A DNA stretch of 64,000 bases from Cymbidium sinense (taxonomy: Eukaryota > Streptophyta > Magnoliopsida > Asparagales > Orchidaceae): positions 310,713,001 to 310,777,000 of the forward strand of contig CM038214.1 in assembly GCA_021442155.1 (NCBI GenBank). The letters are read 5' to 3'. The notes beneath the pieces were generated by a model, which saw only the letters and a list, made by a program, of their open reading frames with translations, was not told where the DNA came from and ran no database searches. Position 1 is the stretch's first letter. Each line of letters opens with the position of its first letter. The position numbers and the translations under genes are program-made. This document shows, one piece after another, positions 1-11,200 of this stretch.

Positions 1-520
1 TATAACCAAATAAAGATGGCCCTTAAGATGAATGAAACACTACTTTTAGAACCCTCGATCAAAATCTATTACTATAAGGTCATGCCTTTCAGCCTTATAA
101 ATGCTGATGCTACATACTAGCAGGCTATGAATCGAATCTTCAATTAACTCATTCATCATCAATTTGAGTGCTATGTTGATGATCTCATGATCAAAGTAGA
201 GAAAAGGAAGACCACCTCTTTGACTTGAGAGTAGTTTTCAAATAGTTACGATAATTTAACCTAAAATGAATCCCCTAAAGTGTGCTTTCAGAGTAGCTTC
301 AGAGAAATTTGTTGGGTTTATTTTCTGACACGAGGGAATCAAAATCGATCTAGAGAAGATTAAGGCAATATTAGAAATGCCAGTCGCTAAAAGTTTAACT
401 CAACTTAGATCATTCTAAGGGCGGTTGGAGCATCTAAGATACTTTATATCCAACCTATCAAGAAGATGTCAGCCATTCTCAGCACTTGTCAAAAGGATGC
501 CAAGTTCAAGTGGGATGACA
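1..520 (+). pseudogene. Ty3/gypsy reverse transcriptase fragment (C-terminal part)
   Basis: Translation around 85-200 resembles the conserved gypsy RT stretch MPF-L-NA-ATYQ-AMN, ending in the catalytic YVDD box at 172-183, followed by LMIK. Further on, NPLKCAF, KFVGF and a GIKIDLEKIKAI stretch (about 260-380) give the connection typical of Tat RTs, then a GRLEHLRYFISNL segment (about 420-460). In-frame stops sit at several points, for example just before the YVDD box and before GRLEHL. In an active element this domain copies the retrotransposon RNA into DNA in cytoplasmic virus-like particles; this copy cannot. Confidence 0.85.
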
Positions 521-529
521 AGTGTGAGC

Positions 530-965
530 ATGCATGAAGACATCAAGCATTACGATGATGTCGGTTCTAGCTACCCATCCAAGCTACTCATATTTTACCT
601 TTGTTGTGTTAGATGACTACTTTGGTGCTTTGTTGGCCAATGATGAAGGGAAGGAAAATGCACCTACTACCTCGACCTTTGTCTAATCCCTACTAAGGCT
701 AATTATCCATAAATTAAGAAGCATTGCTAGCTTTAGTCTTTGCATCCAAAAGCTACAACTACATGCTTCTCATAAGGTAAACTTAATCTCTAGGATCAAT
801 CCACTATAATATCTCATGACATGGTGACTATCTGGAATGTTGGCGATGGTCCATGATCCTCTCACAGTTTGACATTACCTTTGTACCCCTCTGTGTAGTG
901 AAAGTATAAGCGCTAGCGAATTTCTTAGCTGCACACCACTTCCTGCTGACTCTCTTCCTAGTGAT
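530..965 (+). pseudogene. Gypsy-type RNase H remnant
   Basis: The stretch between RT and the second RNase H is heavily decayed. The clearest landmark is an LSQFDITFVP stretch followed, after a stop, by ALANFLAAHH (about 860-945). This matches the end of the gypsy RNase H/connection region, usually LSEFDI-YVP...ALADFLADH in this family. The upstream part (530-800) drifts between frames. The assignment is by position and these C-terminal motifs only; the catalytic residues of this domain cannot be placed with certainty. Confidence 0.6.
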
Positions 966-1002
966 GATCTCCATGATAAAAAAATCATGAACTTAGGGGA
1001 TA

Positions 1003-1526
1003 CTTGTATTCACCATTGGGAGATGTACTTTGATGGTGAGGCTTCCTCTTAAAGAGGAGAAGAACCATAATTAATTATTCCAGGAAAGGCCGGGGTAGGA
1101 ATAGTTCTCTTAACTCCAGACCGCAATGTGATAAGATTCTTATATCATTTGTCCAGTCCTTGCACCAACAATGAAGCCAAATATGAGGCTTTGATTGTCG
1201 GTCTAGAGTTAGCCATTACTCTAAGCATCCATAACATCAATATCTTTGGGGATTCTCAGCTAGTTATCAACCAAATCGTTGGGTCCTATAAGGTTATAAA
1301 GCTTAAGCTCCATCACTACCCCAAGTACACCATGGAGTTGTTGGCCCAAATCTTAGAGGTTACCATTTATAATATTCCTCAAGGAGAGAATTCCATAACA
1401 TATGCTTTAGCCAAGCTTGCCAAGGAGTTGGCATGTCCGGAGGATGAGTCCATATCAATAAAGGTCCAAAATAGACAAGTCTTATCCCTTATTGATATTG
1501 AACTCATCAAAAAGTACACTCTTTAA
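1003..1526 (+). pseudogene. Second (archaeal-type) RNase H of Tat retrotransposon
   Basis: The domain begins with a YFDG box at 1,026-1,037 (first catalytic Asp). It continues, after two in-frame stops near 1,050-1,070, in an open stretch at 1,128-1,526. That stretch carries CTNNEAKYEAL (catalytic Glu), FGDSQLVINQ (second Asp) and an IPQGENSITYALAKLA segment, where an alanine-alanine pair replaces the usual final ADALA. The last catalytic Asp therefore appears lost. RVT_3-like RNase H domains like this degrade the RNA strand of the RNA-DNA hybrid. It lies directly between the gypsy RNase H remnant and the integrase, as in Tat/Ogre elements. Confidence 0.85.
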
Positions 1527-1639
1527 GGGGTGATTGCTATTGCCAAGAAGGATGAAGAGTTAAATTAGAGGAAACCATTCATGGATTACCTAAATAAAGG
1601 CAAACTACCTTAGAGAAGTCCAGCCCATTAGATGAAGTA

Positions 1640-2640
1640 GAGAACTTTCCTATGCTCTTGTGGATGGTGTCTTCTTCCGGTGATCTTTTGATCATATGTG
1701 GTTATGTTGTTTAGACAAGCACGAAGCCCATAAGATCATGATCAAGGTACACTTAGGATTATGTGGAGCCAACAAATCCGGTCCGAAGATGAAAGCCAAG
1801 ATCAAGAGACTAGGATACTACTAGCCAACGATGATCAAAGATTGCATCGATACGGCTAGGAGATGCCACCAATGTCAAATACACTGTGTGGTCTTACACC
1901 AACCACCAAACATTCTACATCCTACATTGGCCTCATGGCCATTCAGTGTTGGTGTGGTTGGTATGATTAATCCTCTTCCTTCCAAGGGTCATCGATTCAT
2001 CTTTGCCGCTATTGAGTGCTTTTCCAAATGGGTGTAGGTGATTTCACTGAGAGAAGTCACAGCTCAACAAGTGCTCTAATTTTTTAGGAACTATACCGTA
2101 TATAGGTTTAGAGTACCTCGATGAATTATATCTAATAATGGTATTGCATTCAAGAGCAGCGAGATCAACAACTTTGCTCGAAGAAACAACATTGATTGAA
2201 GATATTCTACCATCAACATCAACGAGGGAAAATGGCTTAGAGTCTTCAATAAAACTCTCATCAAATATAAAGAAGACACTCAATAACAAGCGATATGGAA
2301 TGAGTTAGTTGAAGCATATGGGCCTACCATACCACATATAGAACTCCCTCTACTCCTTTCTCCTTAATATATGGGTCTAAAGCCATTCTACCATTAGAAA
2401 TCCAACACCCATCACTAACGATAGTTATGGGTAGCAAGATCATAATAGAGTAGAAAGCTAAGTTGTGGTTAGAAGAGCTCAAAGTTTGGAGGAGAGACGC
2501 CTACGGGCATGCCAAAACCTCGAGGTATATAAAGCTAAAATGATTCGGAAGAAGTTGGTTTAGATCTTTTCAAGTAGGGAGCTTATTTTAGTTCTAAGGA
2601 GGGATTGGAGTCATAAGATGGAGACAAGTTTGAACCCACT
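1640..2640 (+). pseudogene. Integrase remnant of Tat retrotransposon
   Basis: The N-terminal zinc-binding region is visible as an H-x-H-like part around 1,715-1,760 and the CHQCQ pair of cysteines at 1,864-1,878. The catalytic core begins near 1,930 with WPFSV, then a KGHRFIFAAIECFSKWV stretch (about 1,984-2,034) and VISLREVTAQQ (2,038 on). In the family the motif is normally IDYF(S/T)KWVEA, so the first Asp of the DDE triad appears changed to Glu. A stop follows WV. The C-terminal RSFQVG motif (about 2,563-2,582) marks the end of the protein. Stops throughout make it inactive. Confidence 0.8.
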
Positions 2641-4480
2641 TGAGGCTAGAGGAATATTATCATAAATCATGCTTTTGAAAATTATTATCATCAATAAAAA
2701 TTCCATTTCGAATTCAATTTCTTTCATGTTGAAAGTATTCTTGTTTATGAATCCACCTCGAAGTGTTTAGGGTCGATGTAAGGAACTCGAGTGGCATCCT
2801 ATCTTTCATCGATACAACACAAATATAAACTACACACAAACATATAAAACAAACACATATCATTTATCTTGGGCTACTCTGAGTTGAGATAACACCTCCA
2901 ATGACACTCACTCAGTAGCTACTCTTGGTTAGGCTAACGTGCTACCTTGCTAGTGTGTCACCCAAGTGGTCTTCTTGCTTTCGAGGATGTAAATCTGCTA
3001 CACTTTCCATCCTTACTTGGCCACTGCACACTGACAAGTGCCTTGTTAGTTTAGTAGGCCTTACTACGTGGCCGATAAGCTACCTCATGTTGTCTTTGTT
3101 TAAGAGGATGTGAGTCTTCTATGCTTTCTTCTTAGATTAGCCTTCATACACTGACTAGATTGAGTATAAGTCCCCTAGCATCTCGTTTCCTCCTGATTGC
3201 TTCAAGTCTCTCTTGGAAAGTTGTAAACCTACATGCTTTCTTTCTAGATTGATCATTGGTCATCGATGGGCACCTTAGGTTGGTTGGTTCTCACTATCAT
3301 CACTCATGCTAATGGATAGACCTTTGGTTGGTTAGTTCTCCCACCTTAAAATACACCACTCATGGCAGATGTAAGTCTGCTATGCTTTCTCCATGAGTTG
3401 GCCACTGTACACCTATAAGCTTTCTTTTTAGAGCTTAAAATAATGCTCCTAGTAGCACCTCCCTTGTGGGCACTATATTTGGATCACATCATATACGACC
3501 CCATTTAGACACTACCTAGGCTACTATCGAATTGGACAGTTCCCCTTTCCTAGTAACCACTCATGTGGTTGGAGAATCCATCCTGTGTATGTGCAGATTC
3601 TCCTTTGGTTTAGTAAATCTGAGATAGGTCAAGACCGACATAGCCCCTTCTCAGTGTGGTACCTCACACACCAATAGGGTCCATGCAAACATATAAAGAA
3701 AATATATATTCACTTGAGGATTAAAAGGACACCCCTTGCGGTACCTTTTCCCATGCATCTTATCTTTAGGTAGTGTCAAAACTCCTATAAGAATCACTAC
3801 TCTTGAGTTGATATAAGTCTCGTGAAATTCACTTTCAATAGTCACAAGTTAGATTTGATTTGTTGTGCTACCAATAGGTCACCCGATGGTTGTTCCACTT
3901 TTGAAGATGTAAGTGCACTATGCCTTCTTCTAGCATTGCACATCGAGGAAACCCCAGGTTGTCCTCTACCCCATGGCTTAGACTATCCATTTGGATTTGT
4001 AAATTCAAGATAGATATAGCCCCTTCTCGGTTGTCTATCGCACATGGTCCATAAATTAAATCGATCAAATTTGATCGAGCTCACATCCCAATGGATATGC
4101 CTCAATTTGAAATTAAACTAAACTAAATAAACCATATCAAATCACATGAAATTAAGATAAAATTAATTAACTACTTTTGAGTTGACATAAGTCCCCGGCC
4201 ATTCACTTTCGGTAGTAAGCCTAGGTTAGGTTCAATTTTTTTGTGCATCCAAGGTCACCCGTGTTGCTCCTTGCTTTTGAAGATGTAAGTCGCTACACCT
4301 TCTTCTAGCACATCATTTGCACAAAGGCAATCCCATAGGTTTCCTAGCCCAGTCGGTAGACTATCCCTTTGGATTTGTAAACCTGAGGTAGGTTAAGGCT
4401 AATATAGCCCCTTCTCAGTGGGTACATCGCACACCGACAGGGTCCATACATTAACTTAGATTAAATCTAACCCAATATAA
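2640..4480. repeat. Non-coding region with diverged tandem repeats (about 375 bp)
   Basis: No coding potential was found. Two sets of landmarks recur in order: a CTTCTCAGTG...CGCACACC...GGGTCCA block near 3,650, 4,023 and 4,412, and an ACT(A/T)CTTTTGAGTTGA-type block near 3,798 and 4,169, with an earlier relative near 2,876. A GAAGATGTAAGT...CTTCTTCTAGCA block recurs near 3,904 and 4,279. A shorter related block (GAGGATGTAAATCTGCTA and variants) recurs near 2,982, 3,104 and 3,366. The spacing of 371-389 bp indicates a degenerate tandem repeat. It follows the integrase directly, so it may be the 3' untranslated repeat region or LTR of the Tat element. That link is inference. Confidence 0.65.
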
Positions 4481-4900
4481 TTTTTCCTAGTGGAGTTAAA
4501 TCACACCCTTCTCCCTAGTGGATCCCCAAATCATATATAAATAAGTCAAGTAAACAAATCAAATTTGAAACCAACCTCCCTAGTGGAGCCAAATTAAACC
4601 AACTCCCCAAGTAGAGTATAAATCAAAGAAATCCAACCAAACTCTTATTCCCAATAGACACATCCCCAAATAAATCTATGAAATCAAACTCAAATCCTAA
4701 TCCCTAGATAGCCTGAACTTGCTTCCCTAGTGGAAGGTTCATATACCTAATCCCTAGCAAACTTGAGCCCATATCTCTAGCAGATATGCCTCCATATTAA
4801 CTAAAACAAAAATAATTATAGTCGATTCGATCTTAATCCCTGGTGGATTATAGATTATTATCCTCAATGGATCTTCTTTCCATAAATCATATAATCAAAT
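4480..4900. repeat. Short imperfect CCCTAGTGGA repeats
   Basis: The core CCCTAGTGGA, with variants CCTAGTGGAG, CCCTAGCAAA and CCCTGGTGGA, recurs about ten times between roughly 4,486 and 4,870. Spacing is irregular at 25-60 bp, and the copies are separated by AAATCAAA-rich spacers. There is no open reading frame. The immediately following 4,930-5,030 has several short inverted CATG-containing words (for example ACATGTCATGT and CCCCTAGGGG) but no clear hairpin gene. Confidence 0.6.
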
Positions 4901-5059
4901 CAAATTTAAACCTTATCCCTAAATTTTTTTTTCTTATGCCCTCGACATGACCCTCACATGTCATGTCCAATGCATGTGTGATCCCCTAGGGGATCTCCCT
5001 CCATGTCCTTGACATGGAATTCTCATCAAATCTTATTTCTTCTTTTATGCACACCTTTA

Positions 5060-6480
5060 ATACTTCAACCAAAAGCCTAACAATATACTCTTTCAAATTA
5101 CATCATTTTAACATTGTAATCAACATTTTTGATTTGCGCTGCTGCAAGCTCAAACTAACTATACAATATCATGCTAAACATATTATAGTGTGAATTAACA
5201 CACTATATTATATTATAATCTACTATAATATAATATATTATCTAATATTACACCTCATTAGAATCACTTAAAAGGAATAAATAACAAAACTTTCTCAAAA
5301 TATGAATAGTGTTCATTTTGGATGTTAAATTGTTATTTTTCTATTAGAAATGGTACAAAATGGCATAATTTTGGTGTTGCTTCTTGGTGTGTGCCATGAA
5401 TTTGGCTAAATTCTTCCACCTCAACCTTGAAATTAACATTTTTTGTGAGTTTGATGATGTATTATTACAAAAGTAAAACATACTAAAATGTACAATAACA
5501 TTTAAGTAACACACCACATTCATATATATGTGAAGTTATATTGTTATGTACATTATATTTTAATATGCTTTCATATAATATATTATCTTACATTACAACT
5601 TAAAATGAATCACTTTAAGCAAAAAATTTGTAAAATTTTATTGAAAAATGAACATTTATTTTGGATGCAAAATTCCATTCTTTTGATTAAATGACACACC
5701 ATAGCACTCCCCCAATGATGTTCCCTAAAGCTTACTCTAAATTTGGCCAAATCCCATCATCTCGACTATAAATCAATATTTTTTATGAATTATACCAATA
5801 CAAATTCTACTACATCATACTATAACAAACTAAAATAAAATAAACAACAAGTAGTAATACAATAGTATGCTATAATGCATGATGCTACACTATGTTATGG
5901 CATCTATATTATAATACACTATAACATATTATATTATATTATATTGCATATTACATCAAAGGGATTGCTTAAGATAAAAAAAATCATAAAATTAGTCTAA
6001 ATAATAAAATACTATATATTTTAGTTGTACTTACATAATTTTAAATGGAACAATATATTATGATGCCATGCTCTACTATTATCAATTTGGCCAAATTCCA
6101 CCATTTTAAAGTCTAAATCAACATTTGTATAGGAAATGCTAGTGTAGGCTTGACTGCATGATTGTAAAATACTAAAAGAATTTAAAATGCATAGCATAAT
6201 ATATTATGATATACGATGTTATACTATGCTACAACATATAATATTTATTTTGAACATAAAATCTTACTTTTTAGACAATAAGTGGTGTAGCACTCCTTTG
6301 GTACTACAACCTAATTCCCACTTAAATTTTAATAAATTTCATCATCTGATTTTTTAAATCAATATTTTTAGGATTTATATTAATATAGACTATAGGGCAC
6401 AATACCATAATATACTAAAACATTTCAAAACATCTTATAACATCCAAAAACACATCACTACATGCTCAAATATATGATGC
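5060..6480. repeat. AT-rich tandem satellite, monomer about 340 bp
   Basis: Two landmarks recur in the same order. TTTGGC(T/C)AAATTC-CACC followed by AAAT(T/C)AACATTTTT lies near 5,401, 5,742, 6,086 and (diverged) 6,325, with a partial earlier copy near 5,116. ATTTTGGATG(T/C)AAAAT is near 5,320 and 5,655, with relatives near 6,001 and 6,244. Full steps are about 341-344 bp; the last is shortened to about 240 bp. TATAATATATTAT-type tracts fill the junctions. Divergence between monomers is high. I do not recognise the family. It directly borders the telomere-like array. Confidence 0.7.
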
Positions 6481-6640
6481 TACATTATACTATAATATAT
6501 GGTATTATAATATAATTTAGGGTTGGGGTTAAGGGTATTTAAATCTCTAACAGTCAAGGGAAAGTCTCTTGAAGACATTTTCTTTAGCTACCATTACTAT
6601 GTTAGGATTTGGTCATTCTTTAGATCTTTTCCTAATGACA
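6480..6640. other. Boundary between AT satellite and telomere-like array
   Basis: About 50 bp of loosely telomere-like sequence (near 6,517-6,540) is followed by some 110 bp of apparently unique sequence (6,541-6,650) before TTTAGGG-like repeats begin and run to the window end. No target-site duplication, inverted repeat or coding sequence is visible. Confidence 0.5.
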
Positions 6641-7734
6641 TCTTTATTCAAGGTTTAGGGTTTAGTGTTAGGGCTTAGGGTTAGTTTAGAGTTTAGGGTT
6701 TAAGGTTCAAGGTTTGTTTAGGGTTTTGGGTTTAGGGTTTAAGGTTTGGGGTTTAGGGTTTAGGGTTTAGGGTTGTAGGTTTTAGGGTTTAGGGTTTAGG
6801 GTTTTAGGGTTTAGGTTTAGGGTTTAGGCTTTAGGGTTTATGGGTTTAGGATTTAGGGTTTAGGGTTTAGGTTTTGGGTTTAGGGCTCAGGGTTTTTTTA
6901 TAATTAAGTAAACCAACACGTTTAGGTTTATTTAGTTTATTTTTTATTTATTCGAGTTTATTTTATTATTTATTTTTATTTAGGTTTATTTTTTATTTTA
7001 GTTTAGGTTTTTTATTTTAGTTTACTTTTTAGGTTAAGGTTTATTTTTTAGTAGAGTTTTATTTTTATTTTATTTTTTAATTTTATGTTTTACATTTTAA
7101 TTTTAGGTTCAGGTTTAGGTTTTCATTTTACTTTATTTAGGTTTATGCTTTTGGTTTTTATTTTAGGTTTATTTTTAGGTTTATTTTACTTTATTTTATT
7201 TAGTTTAGGTTTAGGTTTAGGTTTAGCATATTTTAGGTTTAGGTTTAGGATTTATTTATTTTAGTTTAGATTGTTTTTTTTAGGACTAGGTTTATTTTAT
7301 GTTATTTATTTTATTTTTATTTTAGGTTTAGAGTTTAGGGTTTAGGTTTTATTTTTTATTTATTTTTTAGTTATATTTTTTGGTTTATTTTTTATGTTTA
7401 GGTTTTTATTAAGTTTTTATTTTATTTTATTTTAGGTTTATTTTATTATTATTTTAAGTTTAGTTTAGTTTTTATTTGTTTATTTTTTTTATATTTTGGT
7501 TTAAGTTTAGGTTTAGGTTTTAGTTTATGTTTTTATTTTATTTTATTTTGGTTTAGGTTTTTCTATTTATTTTATTTTATTTTTTATTTAATTTTGGTTT
7601 AGGTTTTGAGCTTTTAAGAGTTTAGGGTTTATGGTTTAGGGTTTAGGGTTTAGTGTTTAGGGTTTAGGGTTTAGGTTTTAAGTTTAGGGTTTAAATTTTA
7701 GATTATGGTTTAGGGTTTAGGTTTTAAGGTTTTT
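6640..7734 (+). repeat. Telomere-like array segment 1
   Basis: Near-canonical TTTAGGG with variants (TTAGGG, TTTTAGGG, TTTAGGT) occupies about 6,650-6,895 and 7,620-7,728. Between them is a T-rich block (about 6,900-7,620) that starts with AATTAAGTAAACCA. It consists of TTTATTTTAGG and TTTAGGTTTA words, with almost no GGG. Confidence 0.9.
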
Positions 7735-8218
7735 TTAATAGAGAATAAATTCAGATTCAACATTTCTTCTATTCGATTTCATGAACCAAGTAACACCCAA
7801 AGTTTTCTAAGACACAAGCGATGACATAGATAAAAAATGAGCACCCATAGAGCAAATCAAAAACCCTAGATAAGTAGAATCATATCTACTATAAAAACAC
7901 AGTTCCATAAGTAACAGATTGAATAAGCCATTCTTCAATTTCTCTAGTTACCATCAGAACCACATGCATCTCGAGTAGCGAGATCTGCATTGATATCCCC
8001 TAGCTCTCCATCCACCACCACCATGGTTGTAACCTCCATCGCTCCTCTCACCTCCATAACCACCACTACTCTAACCACCACCTCCATATCCATCGTCGCT
8101 TTCAGATCCCCCACCACCACTATGATAAATGTCTCCTACACCTTCGCCTCCACCGTGAGATCTAGACTGAACCTAGTTGATGGTGATGTTTCTACCATCA
8201 AGGTTCTATCCATTCTTA
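7735..8218 (-). pseudogene. Glycine-rich RNA-binding protein 3'-end copy 1
   Basis: Read on the minus strand, the copy begins at AAGAATGG and encodes NG-NLDGRNITIN-VQSRS. This is the end of the RRM of plant GR-RBPs (AtGRP7/GRP8 type, consensus MNGKNLDGRNITVNEAQSR). A Gly/Tyr/Ser-rich tail follows (GYGGGG, SSGGYGGERSDGGY), then an SRYSR-like motif and a terminal TAG (7,944-7,946). In-frame stops interrupt it in the RRM part and the Gly tail. About 210 bp of 3' UTR follows and ends in T7 on the + strand, an A-tail on the gene strand, next to the array. The first three quarters of the RRM and any promoter are absent. Confidence 0.85.
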
Positions 8219-11200
8219 GGGTTTAGGGTCAGTTTAGGGTTTAGTGTTTAGGGTTTAGGGTTGAGAGTTGTAAGTTTTAGGGTTTAGGGTTTAGGGTTTA
8301 GGGTTTAGGGTTTAGGGTTTAGGTTTAGGGTTTAGCATTTAGGGTTTAGGTTTAAGGTCTAGGGTTTAGGTTTTAGGGTTTAGGGTTGTAGGTTTAGGGT
8401 TTAGTTTGGTTAGTTTTAGGGTTTATGGTTTAGGTTTTAGGGTTTAGGTTTTTTTAAAAAAAATTAAGTAAACTAGTAGGTTTAGGTAAATTTAGTTTAT
8501 TTTTTATTTATTTGAGTTTATTTTATTTTTTATTTTTATTTAGATTTATTTTTTATTTTTAGTTAGTTTAGTTTATTTATTTTAGTTTAGGCTTTTTATT
8601 TTAGTTTATTTTTTAGGTTCAAGTTTATTTTTTAGTTGAGTTTTATTTTTATTTTATATTTTAGGTTTAGGTTTTATTTTTTCTTTTTAGATTTAGGTTT
8701 AAGTTTTTTAATTTATTTTTCTAGGTTTCGGTTTAGGTTTTTATTTTAGGTTTATTTTTAGGTTTTATTTTTTAGTTTAAGGTTAGGTTAATTTTTAGTA
8801 TATTTTATTTTATTTAGTTTAGTTTTAGGTTTAAGTTTAGTTTATTTTAGATTTTATTTATTTTAGTTTAGTTTATTTTAGTTTAGGTTTAGATTTCTTT
8901 TATTTTATTAAATTTATTTATATTTTAGGTTTAGGCTTTTTTTAGTTTAGGGTTTAGGTTTTATTTTTTATTTATTTTTATACTTTATTTTAACTTTATT
9001 TATTAGGTTTAGTTTTTTATTTAGTTTTTATTTTATTTTGTTTAGGTTTATTTTATTCTTATTTTAGGTTTAGTTTTTTTCTTAGGTTTAACTTTATTTG
9101 TCATTCTACGTTTAGGGTTTAGGGTTTAGGGTTAGTTTTAGGGTTTAGGGTTTTGGATTTAGGGATTAGGGTTTATTTAGGGTTTGGGGTTTTTTAAAAT
9201 TATATGTAGGTTTAGTTTATTTAGTTTATTTTTTATTTATTGTAGTTTATTTTATTTATTATTTTTATTTTGGTTTTTTTTATTTAGTTTAGTTTATTTA
9301 TTTTAGGTATATTTATTTTAGTTTAGGTTTTTTATTTTAGTTTACTTTTTATGTTTAGGTTTAGGTTTATGCTTAGTTTTTAGGTTTAGGTTTTAAATTT
9401 TATTTTTAGGTTAAGGTTTAAGCTTTTATTTTATTTTCTTAGGTTTAAGTTTTAGGTTTATTTTTAGGTTTTAATTTTTAGTTTAGGTTTAGGTCTATTT
9501 TAGTTTATTTAATTTTATTTAGTTTAGGGTTTAGGTTTACTTTATTTTAGGTTTAGGTTTAGGTTTTATTTATTTTAATTTAGTTTATTTTAGTTTAGGT
9601 TTAAGTTTATTTTATTTTGTTTATTTTAGGTTTAGGTTTTCTTTAGCTTAGGGTTTAGGTTTTATTTTTTATTTATTTTTAGGTTTCTTTTTTAGGTTTA
9701 GGTTTTTATTATATTTTATTTATTACTTTATTTTTTTTATTTTATGTTTATTTTTTTTATTTAGGTTTTATTTTAAGTTTGTTTTATTTTTTAGTTTAGT
9801 TTAGGTTTTTATTTATTTTATTTTACTTTAGTTTTTATTATTGGTTGTATTTTATTTTTACGTTTAGGTTTAGGTTTAGGTTTAGGTTTAAGTTTAGGTT
9901 TTAGTCTAGCTTTTTATCTATTTTAGCTTAGTTTAGTTTTTAATTTTTTATTATATTTTATTTTAGGTTTAATGTTTAGGTTTAGGTTAAAGTTTTAATT
10001 TAGGTTTTTATTTTATTTTATTTTATTATTTTATTTAGGTTTAAGTTTTTTATTTATTTTATTTTTAGGTTTTATTTAGTTTAGGTTTATGTTTTTAGGT
10101 GTTTAGGGTTTAGGGCTTGGGTTTAGGGTTTAGGTTTAGGGTTTATGGTTTAGGGTTGTAGGTTTAGATTTTAGGGTTTAGGGTTAGTTTTAGTGTTTAG
10201 GGTTAGGGTTTTTTTTATTTAGTGTTTATGGTTTAAGGTTTATGGTTTAGGGTTTAGGATTTAGGGTTTAGGGTTTAAGGTTTAGGGTCTAAGGTTTAGG
10301 ATTTAGGCTTTAAGGTTTAGGATTTTTTTTTTTAGGTTTAGGTTTATTTAGTTTATTTTTTATTTACTTTAGCTTATTTTTTACTTAGCATTATTTTTTA
10401 TTTATATTTAGTTTAGTTTATTTATTTTAGGTTTATTTATTTTAGTTTAGGATTTTTACTTTAGTTTATTTTAGGTTTGGTTTTATGTTTATTTTTTACT
10501 TTAGTTTTATTTTAATTTTATTTTTTAGGTTTAGGTTTTATTTTTTTATTTTTAGGTTTCAGTTTAGGATTTTATTTTATTTTTTTATGTTTAGGTTTTA
10601 GGTTTTTATTTTAGGTTTATTTTTAGGGTTTTTTTTTAGTTTAGGTTTAGGTTTATTTTTATCTTATTTTACTTTTTTTAGTTTAAGGTTTAGGTTTAGT
10701 TTATTTTAGGTTTAAGTTTAGGTTTTATTTATTTTAGTATAGTTTATTTTAGTTTAAGTTTAGGTTTATTTTATTTTGTTTATTTTAGGTTTAGGTTTTT
10801 TTTAGTTTGGGGTTTAGGTTTTATTTATTTATTTTTAGGTTTAAGTTTTTATTTAGTTTTTATTTTATTTTATTTTTTTTAGCTTAGTTTAGGTTTTTAG
10901 TTATTTAGTTTAGTTTTTATTTTTTATTTTATTTTAAGGTTTAGATTTAAGTTTAGGTTTAGGTTTAGGTTTTAGTTTTAATTTTTATTTTATTTTATTA
11001 TCTTCTTTAATTTAGGTTTCAATTTTTTAATTTATTTTATTTTTAAGTTTTATTTAGTTTAGGTTTAGGTTTTTAGGTTTTTAGGGTTTAGGGTTTAAAG
11101 TTTTAGGGTTTAGGGTTTAGGGTTTTTTGGTGTAGGGTTTAGGGTTTAGGGTTTTAGGGCTAGGGTTTAAGGTTTAGGGTTTAGAGTTTAGGGTTTATGG

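Larger units (their letters stand above)
1..2640 (+). mobile_element. Decayed Ty3/gypsy (Tat-type) retrotransposon, pol region
   Basis: The region reads as a broken pol polyprotein in the order RT, gypsy RNase H, second RNase H, integrase. A second, archaeal-type RNase H downstream of the gypsy one is characteristic of the plant Tat lineage (Ogre, Retand and relatives). Stops and frame changes occur throughout, so it is non-functional. The element enters from the left edge of the window, so gag, protease and the 5' LTR are not visible. I could not identify a 3' LTR, polypurine tract or target-site duplication. Lineage assignment rests on domain order and motif recognition by eye. Confidence 0.85.

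Noticed and set aside
1128..1526. A host RNase H gene
   Set aside because: It sits in order between RT/gypsy RNase H and integrase of one decayed Tat-type element.
5170..5250. TA-rich inverted repeats as a replication origin or hairpin element
   Set aside because: The TATAATATATTAT tracts are simple AT-rich sequence that recurs at satellite monomer junctions; no further origin features are seen.
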